A stretch of DNA of 64,000 nucleotides, from positions 12,758 to 76,757 of the forward strand of contig CAZOLJ010000009.1 in assembly GCA_964580575.1 (NCBI GenBank), given 5' to 3'. Below the pieces are notes generated by a model. It made no database searches. It saw only the letters and a list, made by a program, of their open reading frames with translations, and was not told where the DNA came from. Positions 43,524-52,732 of this stretch are shown piece after piece. This stretch comes from CAVPDE01 sp964580575. GTDB taxonomy: Bacteria > Desulfobacterota > DSM-4660 > Desulfatiglandales > HGW-15. Position 1 is the stretch's first letter; each line of letters opens with the position of its first letter. The position numbers and the translations under genes are program-made.

Positions 43524-46322
43524 ATGGTTTCCAGCAACAAGGTCGTTTACACTTTTGAAGAAGGGGACGGCAAGAACAAGAAGCTCCTGGGCGGAAAAGG
43601 GGCGAACCTCTGCGAAATGACGCGAATCGGCCTCCCCGTGCCTCCTGGATTTGTCATTTCCACTGAGGCGTGTCTGTCCTATTTGGCGCAAAAGAAAGAA
43701 GGGCTTCAACAGGACCTGATGAACCAGGTCAGGGAGTCCATGGCTTACCTTGAGAAGAAGACAGGCCGGGGATTCGGCAGTGCGGAGCAACCCCTGCTGG
43801 TTTCCGTGAGATCCGGGGCCGCCATGTCCATGCCCGGCATGATGGACACGATCCTGAATCTGGGTCTCAACAGCAAAAGCCTTCCCGCTCTCATCAAAAT
43901 GACCCAAAACGAGCGTTTCGGCTACGACGCTTACCGGCGCTTCATCCAGCTCTTCGGCTCGGTGGCGCTGGGAATGCCGGACGAGGGCTTTGATCAGATT
44001 TTCAACCGCATCAAGGAGAAAACCGGGGCAAAGGACGACACGCAACTCGTTGCAGCTGCGCTGAAGGAGGCGTCAGCGGCGTTCCTGGATCTTGTGAGCA
44101 GGAAAATGCGGAAACCCTTTCCAGAGGATCCTTACGTCCAGCTGGAACTGGCCATTGAGGCGGTCTTCAGGTCTTGGATGGGGAAACGAGCCGTGGACTA
44201 CCGCAAGGAGTTTCACATCACACCGGAGATGGCGAATGGCACAGCGGTGAACGTGTGCACCATGGTCTTCGGGAACCTCGGAAACGACAGTGCCACCGGC
44301 GTTGCCTTTACCCGAAATCCCGGTACGGGAGAAAACCGTCTCTTCGGAGAATACATGATCAATGCGCAGGGCGAAGATGTGGTGGCGGGAATCCGGACGC
44401 CCAAGCCGATCAACGAACTGAGAAGGGACATGCCGGAGGTCTACAAGCAACTGGAAGCCTTGCGTCGCACCCTGGAGACGTACTACCGGGAGGTGCAGGA
44501 TTTCGAGTTCACCATTGAAAAGGGGAAGCTGTGGTGCCTTCAGACCCGGAACGGCAAAATGAATGCCTCCGCCTTCATCAAGACATCGATCGACATGGTC
44601 AATGAAGGCCTGATCTCGGAAAAGCAGGCGATTCTGCGGATTCAACCTGACATGCTCGCTCAGATGCTTCATCCTCGGTTGGATCCTAAAGCCAAGGTAA
44701 ACGTTCTGGCCCAGGGGCTGCCGGCATCGCCCGGGGCGGCATCAGGAAAGATCGTCTTTGACGCGGACAGGGCGGAGAGCAAGGGGAAACTGGGCGAGAA
44801 GGTGATTCTGGTCAGGGAAGAAACCAAGCCGGACGACATCCACGGTTTCTTTGCGTCCCAGGGCATCCTCACGAGTCGCGGAGGCAAGACATCGCATGCG
44901 GCGGTGGTGGCCAGAAGCATGGGCAAGCCCTGTGTCTCAGGATGTGAAGCCATTCGAATCCACGATCTGGCAAAGGAGGCGGTGATTTCCGGGGTGGCCC
45001 TCAGGGAAGGAGACGTGATCACCATAGACGGAAGCACAGGTCATGTCTACCAGGGGGAGGTTCCCACGATCGAGCCTGAGTTCGTGGAGGATCTGCTCGT
45101 GCTGCTCGGATGGGCGGATGATATGGCGGAACTGAAGGTGATGGCCAATGCGGACACGCCGGACTCCGTGAGCAAGTCCAAGAGCTACGGAGCCATGGGA
45201 ATCGGCCTTTGCAGGACGGAGCGAATGTTCAATCAGCAGGACCGCCTTCCGATTATGCAGCAACTGATTCTTGCCGAGAGTGCGGAGGAGAGGGATGCCT
45301 GTGTGGCCAAGCTTCTTCCCTTCCAGCGGGAAGACCTCAAGGAGATTCTCAGGATCATGGACGGAAAGCCGGTGACCATTCGACTCCTCGATCCTCCAAT
45401 CCACGAATTCCTTCCCTCCGAGGATGAGTTGGTCGATGAGATCGAGCATCTGAGAGAACTGAAAAAAACTGTCGAGCTCATGGCGGATCTGCCGGATACC
45501 TTGAAGCTGTTGGACCCGGAACTCCACAACAAGTATTCCGCAAACCTGGAGAGCATCACCCTGGGTTTGGACGAATTGAAGCACAAGCATTTGGAAGAGG
45601 AACTCATCATGGCCAAGGAGAGCATGCTCCAGAAAGTGAGGGCTCTTTCCGAGACCAACCCCATGCTCGGGCACCGGGGAGTGCGCCTGGGCATTACCTA
45701 TCCGGAGATTTATGCCATGCAGATCCAGGCGATTCTGGAAGCGGCCGCAGAGTGCATCAAAGAAGCTGTGCCGGTGGCTCCGGAAATCATGGTTCCCCAG
45801 GTGTGCACGCTTCAGGAACTGGTGTTTGTGAGCGATCACGTAACCAGGATCCATCAGGAGGTGGAAAAGAAATTCGGGATCAAGGTCCCTTTTAAATTCG
45901 GGACCATGATCGAAGTCGTGCGTGCGTGCATGCGGGCCGGCCGGCTTGCGGAACTGGCGGAGTTCATGTCTTTCGGGACCAATGACCTTACCCAGGCCAC
46001 GTTCTCCTTCTCGCGGGAAGATGCGGAAAACAAGTTCCTGCCTCTCTATAACGAGAGGGGAATCCTGCAGCACAACCCCTTTGAGATCCTGGACATGAAG
46101 GGCGTAGGCCGCCTCATGATGATCACCGTGGAGTGGGCGAGAAAGGCGAGGCCGGAGATCAAAGTGGGAATTTGCGGGGAGCACGGCGGGCACCCGGATG
46201 CGATCCGGTTCTGCCACCACATCAAGCTCAACTACGTCTCCTGTTCACCCCTCAGGGTTCCCATTGCGAGACTGGCCGCGGCCCACGCGAAACTCAAGGA
46301 GGCGGAGTTCAAGTTCGTGTAA
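43524..46322 (+). CDS. ppdK: Pyruvate, phosphate dikinase
   Basis: 932 residues, slightly longer than the common ~880-910. N-terminal ATP-grasp start LLGGKGANLCEMTRIGLPVP and VSVRSGAAMSMPGMMDTIL; phospho-histidine swivel motif GGKTSHAAVVARSMGKPCVS with His near 457; the PEP/pyruvate barrel with MRAGRLAELAEFMSFGTNDL and the catalytic Cys in GICGEHGGHP. Reversibly converts pyruvate, ATP and Pi to PEP, AMP and PPi, here most likely gluconeogenic after PFOR forms pyruvate. ATG preceded by TAGGAGGAG. Confidence 0.96.
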   Translation: MVSSNKVVYTFEEGDGKNKKLLGGKGANLCEMTRIGLPVPPGFVISTEACLSYLAQKKEGLQQDLMNQVRESMAYLEKKTGRGFGSAEQPLLVSVRSGAAMSMPGMMDTILNLGLNSKSLPALIKMTQNERFGYDAYRRFIQLFGSVALGMPDEGFDQIFNRIKEKTGAKDDTQLVAAALKEASAAFLDLVSRKMRKPFPEDPYVQLELAIEAVFRSWMGKRAVDYRKEFHITPEMANGTAVNVCTMVFGNLGNDSATGVAFTRNPGTGENRLFGEYMINAQGEDVVAGIRTPKPINELRRDMPEVYKQLEALRRTLETYYREVQDFEFTIEKGKLWCLQTRNGKMNASAFIKTSIDMVNEGLISEKQAILRIQPDMLAQMLHPRLDPKAKVNVLAQGLPASPGAASGKIVFDADRAESKGKLGEKVILVREETKPDDIHGFFASQGILTSRGGKTSHAAVVARSMGKPCVSGCEAIRIHDLAKEAVISGVALREGDVITIDGSTGHVYQGEVPTIEPEFVEDLLVLLGWADDMAELKVMANADTPDSVSKSKSYGAMGIGLCRTERMFNQQDRLPIMQQLILAESAEERDACVAKLLPFQREDLKEILRIMDGKPVTIRLLDPPIHEFLPSEDELVDEIEHLRELKKTVELMADLPDTLKLLDPELHNKYSANLESITLGLDELKHKHLEEELIMAKESMLQKVRALSETNPMLGHRGVRLGITYPEIYAMQIQAILEAAAECIKEAVPVAPEIMVPQVCTLQELVFVSDHVTRIHQEVEKKFGIKVPFKFGTMIEVVRACMRAGRLAELAEFMSFGTNDLTQATFSFSREDAENKFLPLYNERGILQHNPFEILDMKGVGRLMMITVEWARKARPEIKVGICGEHGGHPDAIRFCHHIKLNYVSCSPLRVPIARLAAAHAKLKEAEFKFV

Positions 46323-46441
46323 GGGAAAAGGATAAAGGTTAAAGGAAAAAGGAAAAAAGAACACCCTCCGACGCGGAGCGCCTATTCGTCGGCTTTGCTC
46401 TTTTTGTTCCTATCTTTGACCTTTGCCCTTTAACCTATTCT
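46323..46441. repeat. Word-repeat hairpin, AAAGGATAAAGG family
   Basis: Left arm 46323-46361 of GGATAAAGGTTAAAGG-type words; right arm ~46397-46441 of CTTTGACCTTTGCCCTTTAA words; centre with CCGACG/CGTCGG stem. Between the convergent ppdK and plsB, where it could end both transcripts. Confidence 0.75.
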
Positions 46442-46442
46442 T

Positions 46443-48992
46443 TTATTGTCCATGTCGCGAGAGCTCATAGATTCTCTGGCTCAGGAGGGAAAGGACCTCG
46501 AGGGGCTCTTGCTCTTTATGGGGGCGCCGTCTCAGGAAGTCTCTTTTGATCACCGCAACGGCGTTGGTGAAATTGAGCTTTGACAGCGCTCCGACGTGAT
46601 CCACAACGCCCAGCTTGTGGAACCGTCTGCCCAGGTAAGTCATCTTCTTGAGAAGCGCTTCCTCTTTCAGCGCAAGGTTTTTCTGGTGGCCCATGGCTTT
46701 GGTGGCGATCCAGTAGGATTCCATAAAAGTCTTGGCCAAGCTGGCCCAGGTGGGCAGCTTGTCAAAGCCCATTTTGGTGATCTTGAAGGCGTCCTTTTCC
46801 ACCGATGCACTCACGAGGGAAACTTCCAGAAAATAGTCCAGGATGGATCGTACCTTCTCTTCCTCATTTTCTTCTTCGTCAAAAAGGAATTCGGTTTTGA
46901 GGAGATTCTTCATGAAGGTGTAATCCGCGAGAATGGCGGCCATCTTCTTCTCGGCCTCCTTCCCTGTCAGCAGGGACGTGGCGACAAGGGCATGAGGAAT
47001 AAAGAAGTGAATGATGTTGTTCTTGTAATACTCGAGTTCTATTTTCTTGTCGTCTTCCACGAAATAAAACGTCTCTTCCTCCTGGTCCACGTCTTCCAGC
47101 ACTTCCACAATCTTCCAGTTCAGCAAAAGAGAGAGGGTTTCCTGGGTCGCCCTGTTGGAATCGCCGAGGCTCGCGGCCATGGGAATGCTGTAAGCCTTCA
47201 GAAAGCGGATCAGGGTCTCCACCGTTTCGAGGAGTTCCGAATAGAGGAACCCGCGCCGGTGTGCGCCCAGAATAGCCGTCGCCACAAGGGTCAGAGGAGT
47301 GACCAAGGTGACATCGTTGATCGCCTTGACCAAGCGAAACGCAAAGCGGCGCGGGACTTCTTGCCGTGCAAGATGGGTTTGCTGGAGGTACTCGTTGAGG
47401 GAGAGGGGCGGACTGAAACGGATATAAACCTTTCCGTACTTTCGCTTCAGGAATCTCCTGGCGCCGATAATGTGCTTGAGCTTCTCCTGCTCTTTTTCTC
47501 CTCCCTCGAGCTCCTTTCGGTAGGACTGCTCTTCCATGATTCGATCATAGACCATGGAGGTGGGCACGAACACGAGATCCTTGCAGAATCCCTCGGCATG
47601 GGCCTGGAGCAGGATAGAGAGAAAACCTGTTTTCGGAAGGACCAGTTTGCCGTTACGGCTTCGACCCCCTTCGATGTAGACCTCGATGGGATGTCCCTCT
47701 TCCAGGAGAGCCTTGATGTATCGGTTGAAGACCTCCAGGTAAAGCCTCGGCTGCCGGAAGGAACGGCGGATGAAAAAAGCGCCGGCCTTCCGGAAGATGT
47801 ATCCGACGGGCCAGAAGGCCAGGTTTTTGCCGGCGGCGACTCGGGGAATGTGCATGTGCGATTCGTGGAGCACGTAATTCAGGAGCAGGTAGTCGATATG
47901 GCTCTTGTGGGAGGGGATGAAGATGAGAGGGCCTTTTCGAGCCCACTCCTTGACCATGCCCAGCACGGAGGAGTCCACGTCTATTGCCTCGAAAGTTCTT
48001 TTCCACAACCACTTGAGCGCAATATCAAAGAGGTGAACATAGGTGATATTGAAATCAGCGGCAATCTCATCGAAATACTCACCGGCTTTTTTTCGGGCGT
48101 ACCTCAAGCTCTTTTGCTCAGAGGCGGCGGTGCTCTCGATCTTCTCGCTCACCCTGGGATCCATGAGGACCATTTCCTTGAGTTGCTGGCGGGACTTCAT
48201 GATCGGCCCCAGGATCACTCTTTTCCTGCGGTCAATGCTTTCGATGAGCGCGTCCCGGATTTCCGAGACCATGGCATGCAGAGGGCGGTCCGGCGGCTGA
48301 GACTGGAGATACGCTTTGAGGTCCAGAGGTTGGCCGAAATCGATGAAAGCCTCGCCCCTGTGTTTTGCAAACATCAGGATCTTCCTGATCACGCTGGGAT
48401 AGTCCCGGTACCCGAAGAGGATGTCCGTGAGCGTTTCATAATCTTTCTCCGCGGAGGTCTCATAGAGAATGAGCTGAGGAATGATGAAGAGGGGACGCTC
48501 CATGTTTCTCTGCGTTTCAAGGAGGAACTGGAGATGATCTTTTTCGGCGTGAATAAACCGGCTGATAAACCGTTTAGGGTCGATCAGGAAGATGAGGGAG
48601 GGCGTGCCTTCCTGTATGGCTTTACCGTAGAAGCCGGTCTGATACGGGCTGGGGAATTTCCTTGATCGGTAGAAGAAGGAGAGCTGGGAGAAGAGGACCT
48701 TGAAAAAGCGAGTCACGGGCAGAAGCAGAGACATGTTGAGATCAAAGGCGATTTTGGGGTAAGGAAGCCCTCTTCTTCTGAGGTTGTAGTGATAGAGAAG
48801 GTAATCGAGGTGGCCGCGGTACTTGGTCGCATAGACCACCGTGCCCTCCTTTTGGAGTTCCTTCAAGCCTTCTTTGGCGTTCTCGTCAACCTTGGCTCTC
48901 CGGAAAAGGGCGGAGAGCATCCACCCCAGCAGGAACCTCGGCTTGTCCTCCAGGAGATAAGGATAGAGAATCTCTTTGTTGGCTGATTTCAT
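46443..48992 (-). CDS. plsB: Glycerol-3-phosphate 1-O-acyltransferase (PlsB-like)
   Basis: 849 residues, as in the large PlsB group. Acyltransferase blocks: HKSHIDYLLLNYVLHE (HX4D, His near 359), AFFIRRSFRQPRLYLEVF, PIEVYIEGGRSRNGKLVLPK and DLVFVPTSMVYDR. An N-terminal region contains a similar but degenerate block (TKYRGHLDYLLYHYNLRRRG) with FFYRSRKFPSPYQTGFYG, which looks like a second, inactive acyltransferase-like copy. The C-terminal part is helical. Makes lysophosphatidate in the first step of phospholipid synthesis. Convergent with ppdK; the start ATG follows a weak GGATC region. Confidence 0.9.
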   Translation of the reverse strand: MKSANKEILYPYLLEDKPRFLLGWMLSALFRRAKVDENAKEGLKELQKEGTVVYATKYRGHLDYLLYHYNLRRRGLPYPKIAFDLNMSLLLPVTRFFKVLFSQLSFFYRSRKFPSPYQTGFYGKAIQEGTPSLIFLIDPKRFISRFIHAEKDHLQFLLETQRNMERPLFIIPQLILYETSAEKDYETLTDILFGYRDYPSVIRKILMFAKHRGEAFIDFGQPLDLKAYLQSQPPDRPLHAMVSEIRDALIESIDRRKRVILGPIMKSRQQLKEMVLMDPRVSEKIESTAASEQKSLRYARKKAGEYFDEIAADFNITYVHLFDIALKWLWKRTFEAIDVDSSVLGMVKEWARKGPLIFIPSHKSHIDYLLLNYVLHESHMHIPRVAAGKNLAFWPVGYIFRKAGAFFIRRSFRQPRLYLEVFNRYIKALLEEGHPIEVYIEGGRSRNGKLVLPKTGFLSILLQAHAEGFCKDLVFVPTSMVYDRIMEEQSYRKELEGGEKEQEKLKHIIGARRFLKRKYGKVYIRFSPPLSLNEYLQQTHLARQEVPRRFAFRLVKAINDVTLVTPLTLVATAILGAHRRGFLYSELLETVETLIRFLKAYSIPMAASLGDSNRATQETLSLLLNWKIVEVLEDVDQEEETFYFVEDDKKIELEYYKNNIIHFFIPHALVATSLLTGKEAEKKMAAILADYTFMKNLLKTEFLFDEEENEEEKVRSILDYFLEVSLVSASVEKDAFKITKMGFDKLPTWASLAKTFMESYWIATKAMGHQKNLALKEEALLKKMTYLGRRFHKLGVVDHVGALSKLNFTNAVAVIKRDFLRRRPHKEQEPLEVLSLLSQRIYELSRHGQ

Positions 48993-49117
48993 GATCGTTC
49001 AAAGGGGCATTTTTTCAACTATAGATAATTCGGTTTCACTCTGCAAATCAAGTTTTTTATACGCTGGGACCCTCCGCAAAGGCTTCCTGAAAATGTCAGA
49101 GCCCCAAGAAACTTATG

Positions 49118-49147
49118 TTGACAAAAGGAATTTCTTGTTTCTAAGAT
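49118..49147 (+). promoter_or_regulatory. Candidate sigma70 promoter for the bifunctional nuclease gene
   Basis: TTGACA (49118-49123), 18-bp spacer, TAAGAT (49142-49147), about 28 nt before the ATG at 49176. Good -35 and short leader. Confidence 0.6.
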
Positions 49148-49175
49148 AGATTAAAAGGCTCCATTGGAGGACCAC

Positions 49176-49673
49176 ATGCTCAGACCCATGGTCATTGCAG
49201 GATTGACTGTCGATCCTCTGACCAACAGTCCCATTGTGATTTTGAAAGAAATAGGCGGCGAGAGAACCCTTCCGATCTGGATCGGTTTACTCGAGGCGAC
49301 AGCCATTGCCAGCGAGCTCGAGGGGATCAAGTTTTCGAGACCCATGACGCATGACCTTCTTAAGAACATCATGTCCCTCATGGACATGAGAGTAAACAAG
49401 ATCGAAGTGTGTGACTTGAAGAACAACACCTATTTCGCTCTGATCTACCTCGATCACAAGGGCAAGGAAATCTCGATTGACGCGAGGCCGAGTGATGCTC
49501 TCGCGCTTTCGCTCAGGATGGGCGCTCCTATTTTCGTTTCCGAAGATGTGATCAAGAAATCCTCTCAGATCGATTTGAAGGCGGAGCCGGAAGATAAAAC
49601 CGAACAGGGCAAAAAGTGGCAGGAGATCCTGGAGAAACTCAACCCGGACGATTTCGGAAAGTACAAAATGTAG
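49176..49673 (+). CDS. Bifunctional nuclease (BFN/DUF151) family protein
   Basis: 165 residues from an ATG with GGAGG five bases upstream. Family hallmarks: RTLPIWIGLLEATAIASELE, RPMTHDLLKNIMSLMD, the DUF151 core TYFALIYL, and ISIDARPSDALALSLRMGAP. In the characterised Arabidopsis and other members this domain has DNase/RNase activity; in bacteria the role is unclear. A C-terminal ~35-residue charged tail (EPEDKTEQGKKWQEILEKL) follows. Own promoter upstream and a terminator-like hairpin with a T-run downstream. Confidence 0.9.
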   Translation: MLRPMVIAGLTVDPLTNSPIVILKEIGGERTLPIWIGLLEATAIASELEGIKFSRPMTHDLLKNIMSLMDMRVNKIEVCDLKNNTYFALIYLDHKGKEISIDARPSDALALSLRMGAPIFVSEDVIKKSSQIDLKAEPEDKTEQGKKWQEILEKLNPDDFGKYKM

Positions 49674-49712
49674 TGGGCCTAAGCTGTCTGGTGCGAAGGT
49701 CTCTGCTTTTAG

Positions 49713-49766
49713 CTCAAGGGGTTTCATGGCCATTGGAGTTCCGGCAAACCTCTGGGGCTTTTTTTT
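49713..49766 (+). terminator. Probable rho-independent terminator after the BFN gene
   Basis: AAGGGGTTT (49716-49724) pairs with AAACCTCT (49746-49753, one wobble), an inner GCC/GGC step, then a run of eight T at 49759-49766. Confidence 0.6.
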
Positions 49767-49840
49767 AAGGCACAAAGGCACAGAGCAGAAGGATCATTAT
49801 ATCCCTTTGTCCCTGTGTTTCTTTGTGCCTTTGTCCCTTC
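49767..49840. repeat. Word-repeat hairpin, GGGACAAAGG/CACAAAG family
   Basis: Left arm 49767-49788 (AAGGCACAAAGGCACAGAG), right arm 49802-49840 (CCCTTTGTCCCTGTG and CTTTGTGCCTTTGTCCC). Directly after the T-run and before the PHP gene. Confidence 0.8.
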
Positions 49841-49855
49841 ATATGGAGTGAAAGC

Positions 49856-50512
49856 ATGATCGATTTGCATACCCATTCATTGTTCAGCGACGGTGCGTTG
49901 ATTCCTTCGGAACTGATCCGGAGGCTCGAAGCCATGGGCTACCTCGCGGCAGCCATCACCGACCACGTGGACTCCTCCAACCTGGATCATGTGGTCCCGA
50001 GAATCGTGCGTGTGGCCGAGGAACTGAACCATGCGCAGTCGGTCAAAGTCATCCCGGGCGTTGAGCTGACGCATGTGCCGCCTGCTGTCATTCCATCCCT
50101 GGTTCGAAGGGCAAGGGAGATGGGAGCCCGGCTGGTCGTGATTCACGGGGAGACGATCGCTGAGCCTGTGGCCGCGGGAACCAACAGGGCAGGGATCGAG
50201 GCGGGAGCCGATATCCTCGCCCATCCGGGTCTCATCCGGCCGGAAGAGGTGAGGCTTGCGGTGAGCAAAGGCGTGTTCCTTGAAATCAGCGCCAGGAAAG
50301 GGCACAGCCTGACCAACGGGCACGTCGCCAAACTGGCGTTGGAGGCCGGAGCCCGGCTGGTTCTGAACTCGGACAGCCACGGTCCAGGGGATTTCATGAC
50401 GGAAGCGTTTGCGGCCAAAGTGACCCAAGGGGCAGGCCTGCCCTCGGATTCACTCCAACATCTCCTGTCCAATTCCCGTCTTCTTCTCGGCGGAATCGGA
50501 TTTCCCCTTTGA
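49856..50512 (+). CDS. PHP-domain phosphoesterase (histidinol-phosphatase-like)
   Basis: 218 residues. PHP metal-site motifs in order: DLHTHSLFSDG, AITDHVDSSN, VIPGVELTH, LVVIHGE, ILAHPGLI and NSDSHGPGD. These give the trinuclear metal centre of PHP phosphoesterases; the substrate is not clear. Short, single-domain form. Start ATG at 49856 (GGAGTG upstream). The stop overlaps the TTG of the transglutaminase-like gene (TTGA), the first link of a four-gene operon. Confidence 0.88.
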   Translation: MIDLHTHSLFSDGALIPSELIRRLEAMGYLAAAITDHVDSSNLDHVVPRIVRVAEELNHAQSVKVIPGVELTHVPPAVIPSLVRRAREMGARLVVIHGETIAEPVAAGTNRAGIEAGADILAHPGLIRPEEVRLAVSKGVFLEISARKGHSLTNGHVAKLALEAGARLVLNSDSHGPGDFMTEAFAAKVTQGAGLPSDSLQHLLSNSRLLLGGIGFPL

Positions 50513-51981
50513 GACGTTCGTTCCCAATCTTTCATTGCTGTGGAATTCTTGTGGTCATCCTCTGGGTGACCCTGATGACCCTGCTCATCCGGAAAACGGA
50601 GTTCTCTGCAGAGCCCAAGGCTCGCAGTGAATTCACCCCTTCCTCGCTCGAATCTCAAGACAAGGAATGGCGAGAGATTTATCTCAAAGAGCGAAAGATC
50701 GGCTACACCGTGAGCCTGATCAGACCTTTCAAAACAGGGTACTTTATCCAGGAGGAACTCTTCCTGAAACTCAACCTCATGGGCCTCGGCAGAAGCCTTT
50801 ACTCGCTCACTCAGGCCCAGGTGGACGAGAACCTTTTGCTGAAAAGTTTCCAGCTGATGATGAACTCCGGCGTTGTGCGTTTTCGCATGTCGGGAAAGAT
50901 GGAAGGAGAGGTCCTCGTTCTGAGTTCCGGGGCGCAAGGCGAAAAAAGGATCAAGCTCACTCAAACCCCCATGGTCGCTTCGAGCATGACCTACTTCTTC
51001 CGTTCGCGAAAAATAAAGGTGGGCGACGTCTTTCCTTTGCCTTTCCTCGATCCCTCCACCCTGATGCAGAAGCAACTGCAGATCCAGGTGATAGGAAAAG
51101 AGGGGCTGACCCTTCACCGGGTGACTTATGAGACGTTCCGCTTGGAAACCGAACTCTGGGGAAAGCCGCTGACTTTCTGGGTCGATGAAAACGGAGAGAC
51201 CCTTAAAGAAGAAGGGTTCATGGGCTTCACCACGGTTAAATCGAGTGCGGCCAGCGCGACTCAGGGAATCGAGGGAGGGGCTGATCTTTATGAGATGACC
51301 GCAGTCACGCCCGATCGTCCCCTGAAGGATCCGGTCCGGCTGACCTATCTGAAAGTGCGAGTGGACGGAGTGGACAGCAAAAACCCTGCGCTGAACAGCG
51401 GCCGCCAACGAATGCAGGACGGGGCTCTTGAGATCCAAAAAGAAAAACTTCCCACCCCGTCCCTTTACACCCTTGGGGAGCACGATTTGCCATCCGAGTG
51501 GAAAGGGTTCCTGGAGCCGGAGTTCAACATCGAGAGCGGGGATAGGAATATGCTGGCGGCGATGCAGCGGATCGCAGGAGACGACCGCGACCCCGTCTCC
51601 GTGGCCAGCAAACTCCTTCAATGGGTTTTTCGCAACGTGGACAAGAAACCGGTTCTCTCCATCCCGAGTGCCGTGGAAGTGCTCCGATCCAAGGAAGGCG
51701 ACTGCAATGAACATGCGACCCTTCTCACCGCTCTTCTGAGGGCTGCAGGGATCCCGGCGCGGCTTTGCATCGGCCTGGTTTACACGCGGGACAAGTTCTA
51801 CTATCATGCCTGGACAGAAGCCTACCTGGGCGAGTGGATCTCCATGGACGCAACCCTGAACCAGATGCCAGCGGATGCCAGCCACATCAAGCTTCTCGAA
51901 GGCAACCTCCACAAGCAGGTTGAAATTGCCGGACGCATCGGAGAACTCAAGGTGCAGATCCTGGACCAGCGATATGATTAA
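50509..51981 (+). CDS. Membrane-anchored transglutaminase-like protein
   Basis: 490 residues, starting at TTG. One N-terminal membrane segment (CCGILVVILWVTLMTLLI), then an extracytoplasmic beta-rich region and a C-terminal transglutaminase-like core with Cys in KEGDCNEHATLLTALLRAAG, His in YYHAWTEAYLGEWI and Asp in SMDATLNQ (triad Cys-His-Asp). Mostly proteases or amidases in bacteria. Between the PHP gene and the ABC pair with overlaps at both ends; a coupled envelope process is implied but unidentified. Confidence 0.85.
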   Translation: MRRSFPIFHCCGILVVILWVTLMTLLIRKTEFSAEPKARSEFTPSSLESQDKEWREIYLKERKIGYTVSLIRPFKTGYFIQEELFLKLNLMGLGRSLYSLTQAQVDENLLLKSFQLMMNSGVVRFRMSGKMEGEVLVLSSGAQGEKRIKLTQTPMVASSMTYFFRSRKIKVGDVFPLPFLDPSTLMQKQLQIQVIGKEGLTLHRVTYETFRLETELWGKPLTFWVDENGETLKEEGFMGFTTVKSSAASATQGIEGGADLYEMTAVTPDRPLKDPVRLTYLKVRVDGVDSKNPALNSGRQRMQDGALEIQKEKLPTPSLYTLGEHDLPSEWKGFLEPEFNIESGDRNMLAAMQRIAGDDRDPVSVASKLLQWVFRNVDKKPVLSIPSAVEVLRSKEGDCNEHATLLTALLRAAGIPARLCIGLVYTRDKFYYHAWTEAYLGEWISMDATLNQMPADASHIKLLEGNLHKQVEIAGRIGELKVQILDQRYD

Positions 51982-52732
51982 GCTCATTCATTTGACGAAG
52001 ACCTATAAAGAGCTCCGCGCTGTGGACGACCTCAACCTGGAGGTAAAGGAAGGGAGTCTCTTCGGTTTTCTTGGACCGAACGGTGCCGGAAAAACCACGA
52101 CCATCAAGATGATGGCAGGCGTTCTGAAACCCACTTCCGGGAGGATCCTCATCAACGGGATGGACCTCGCCGAGGAGCCGGAAAAAGTGAAGCAGGGCAT
52201 CGGGTTCATCCCCGACCGCCCCTATCTCTACGAGAAGCTGACCGGCATGGAGTTCATGAAGTTTATTGCCGGACTCTACGGCATGGACCCTGCCTCTTCG
52301 CTTCAGACAAGAATTCGCGACCTCCTGGAGATGTTCGACCTGACGCACTGGAGGGATGAGCTGATTGAAAGCTACTCCCACGGCATGAAGCAGCGGCTGG
52401 TCATGTGTTCTGCGTTGCTTCCGCAGCCCAAGGTTCTCATTGTGGACGAACCCATGGTCGGCCTCGACCCCAGGGGCGCGCGGCTGGTCAAAGACTTGTT
52501 CATGGAACAATCCCGCAAGAAAACCACCCTCTTCATGTCCACCCATTCTCTTGAAGTCGCGGCAGAGCTGTGCCAGGACATCGCCATTATCCAGGCCGGG
52601 AAGATCATCGCCCGCGGAACCTCCGAAGACCTGAAGAAAGCAGCCGGTGTGGACGGTGGCCTGGAGAGCGTGTTCCTCAAACTCACGGAGGGAAAGCGAA
52701 TCGCCCATGCGACGCCTTTGTCTGCTTCTTAG
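51974..52732 (+). CDS. ABC-2-type transporter ATPase
   Basis: 252 residues from the ATG (overlapping the transglutaminase stop by eight bases). Walker A GPNGAGKTTTIKMM, Q-loop region GIGFIPDRPYLYEKL, signature replaced by YSHGMKQRLVMCSALL, Walker B VLIVDEPMVGLDP, H-loop FMSTHSLEVA. An exporter-type ATPase like those of ABC-2/CcmA-like systems, with the permease encoded next. The signature SHGM departs from LSGGQ, as in other members of this family (SxGM). Confidence 0.92.
   Translation: MIKLIHLTKTYKELRAVDDLNLEVKEGSLFGFLGPNGAGKTTTIKMMAGVLKPTSGRILINGMDLAEEPEKVKQGIGFIPDRPYLYEKLTGMEFMKFIAGLYGMDPASSLQTRIRDLLEMFDLTHWRDELIESYSHGMKQRLVMCSALLPQPKVLIVDEPMVGLDPRGARLVKDLFMEQSRKKTTLFMSTHSLEVAAELCQDIAIIQAGKIIARGTSEDLKKAAGVDGGLESVFLKLTEGKRIAHATPLSAS

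Noticed and set aside
46596..48665. A 689-codon plus-strand open frame opposite plsB
   Set aside because: Antisense shadow of plsB with no recognisable domain; plsB motifs are unmistakable on the minus strand.
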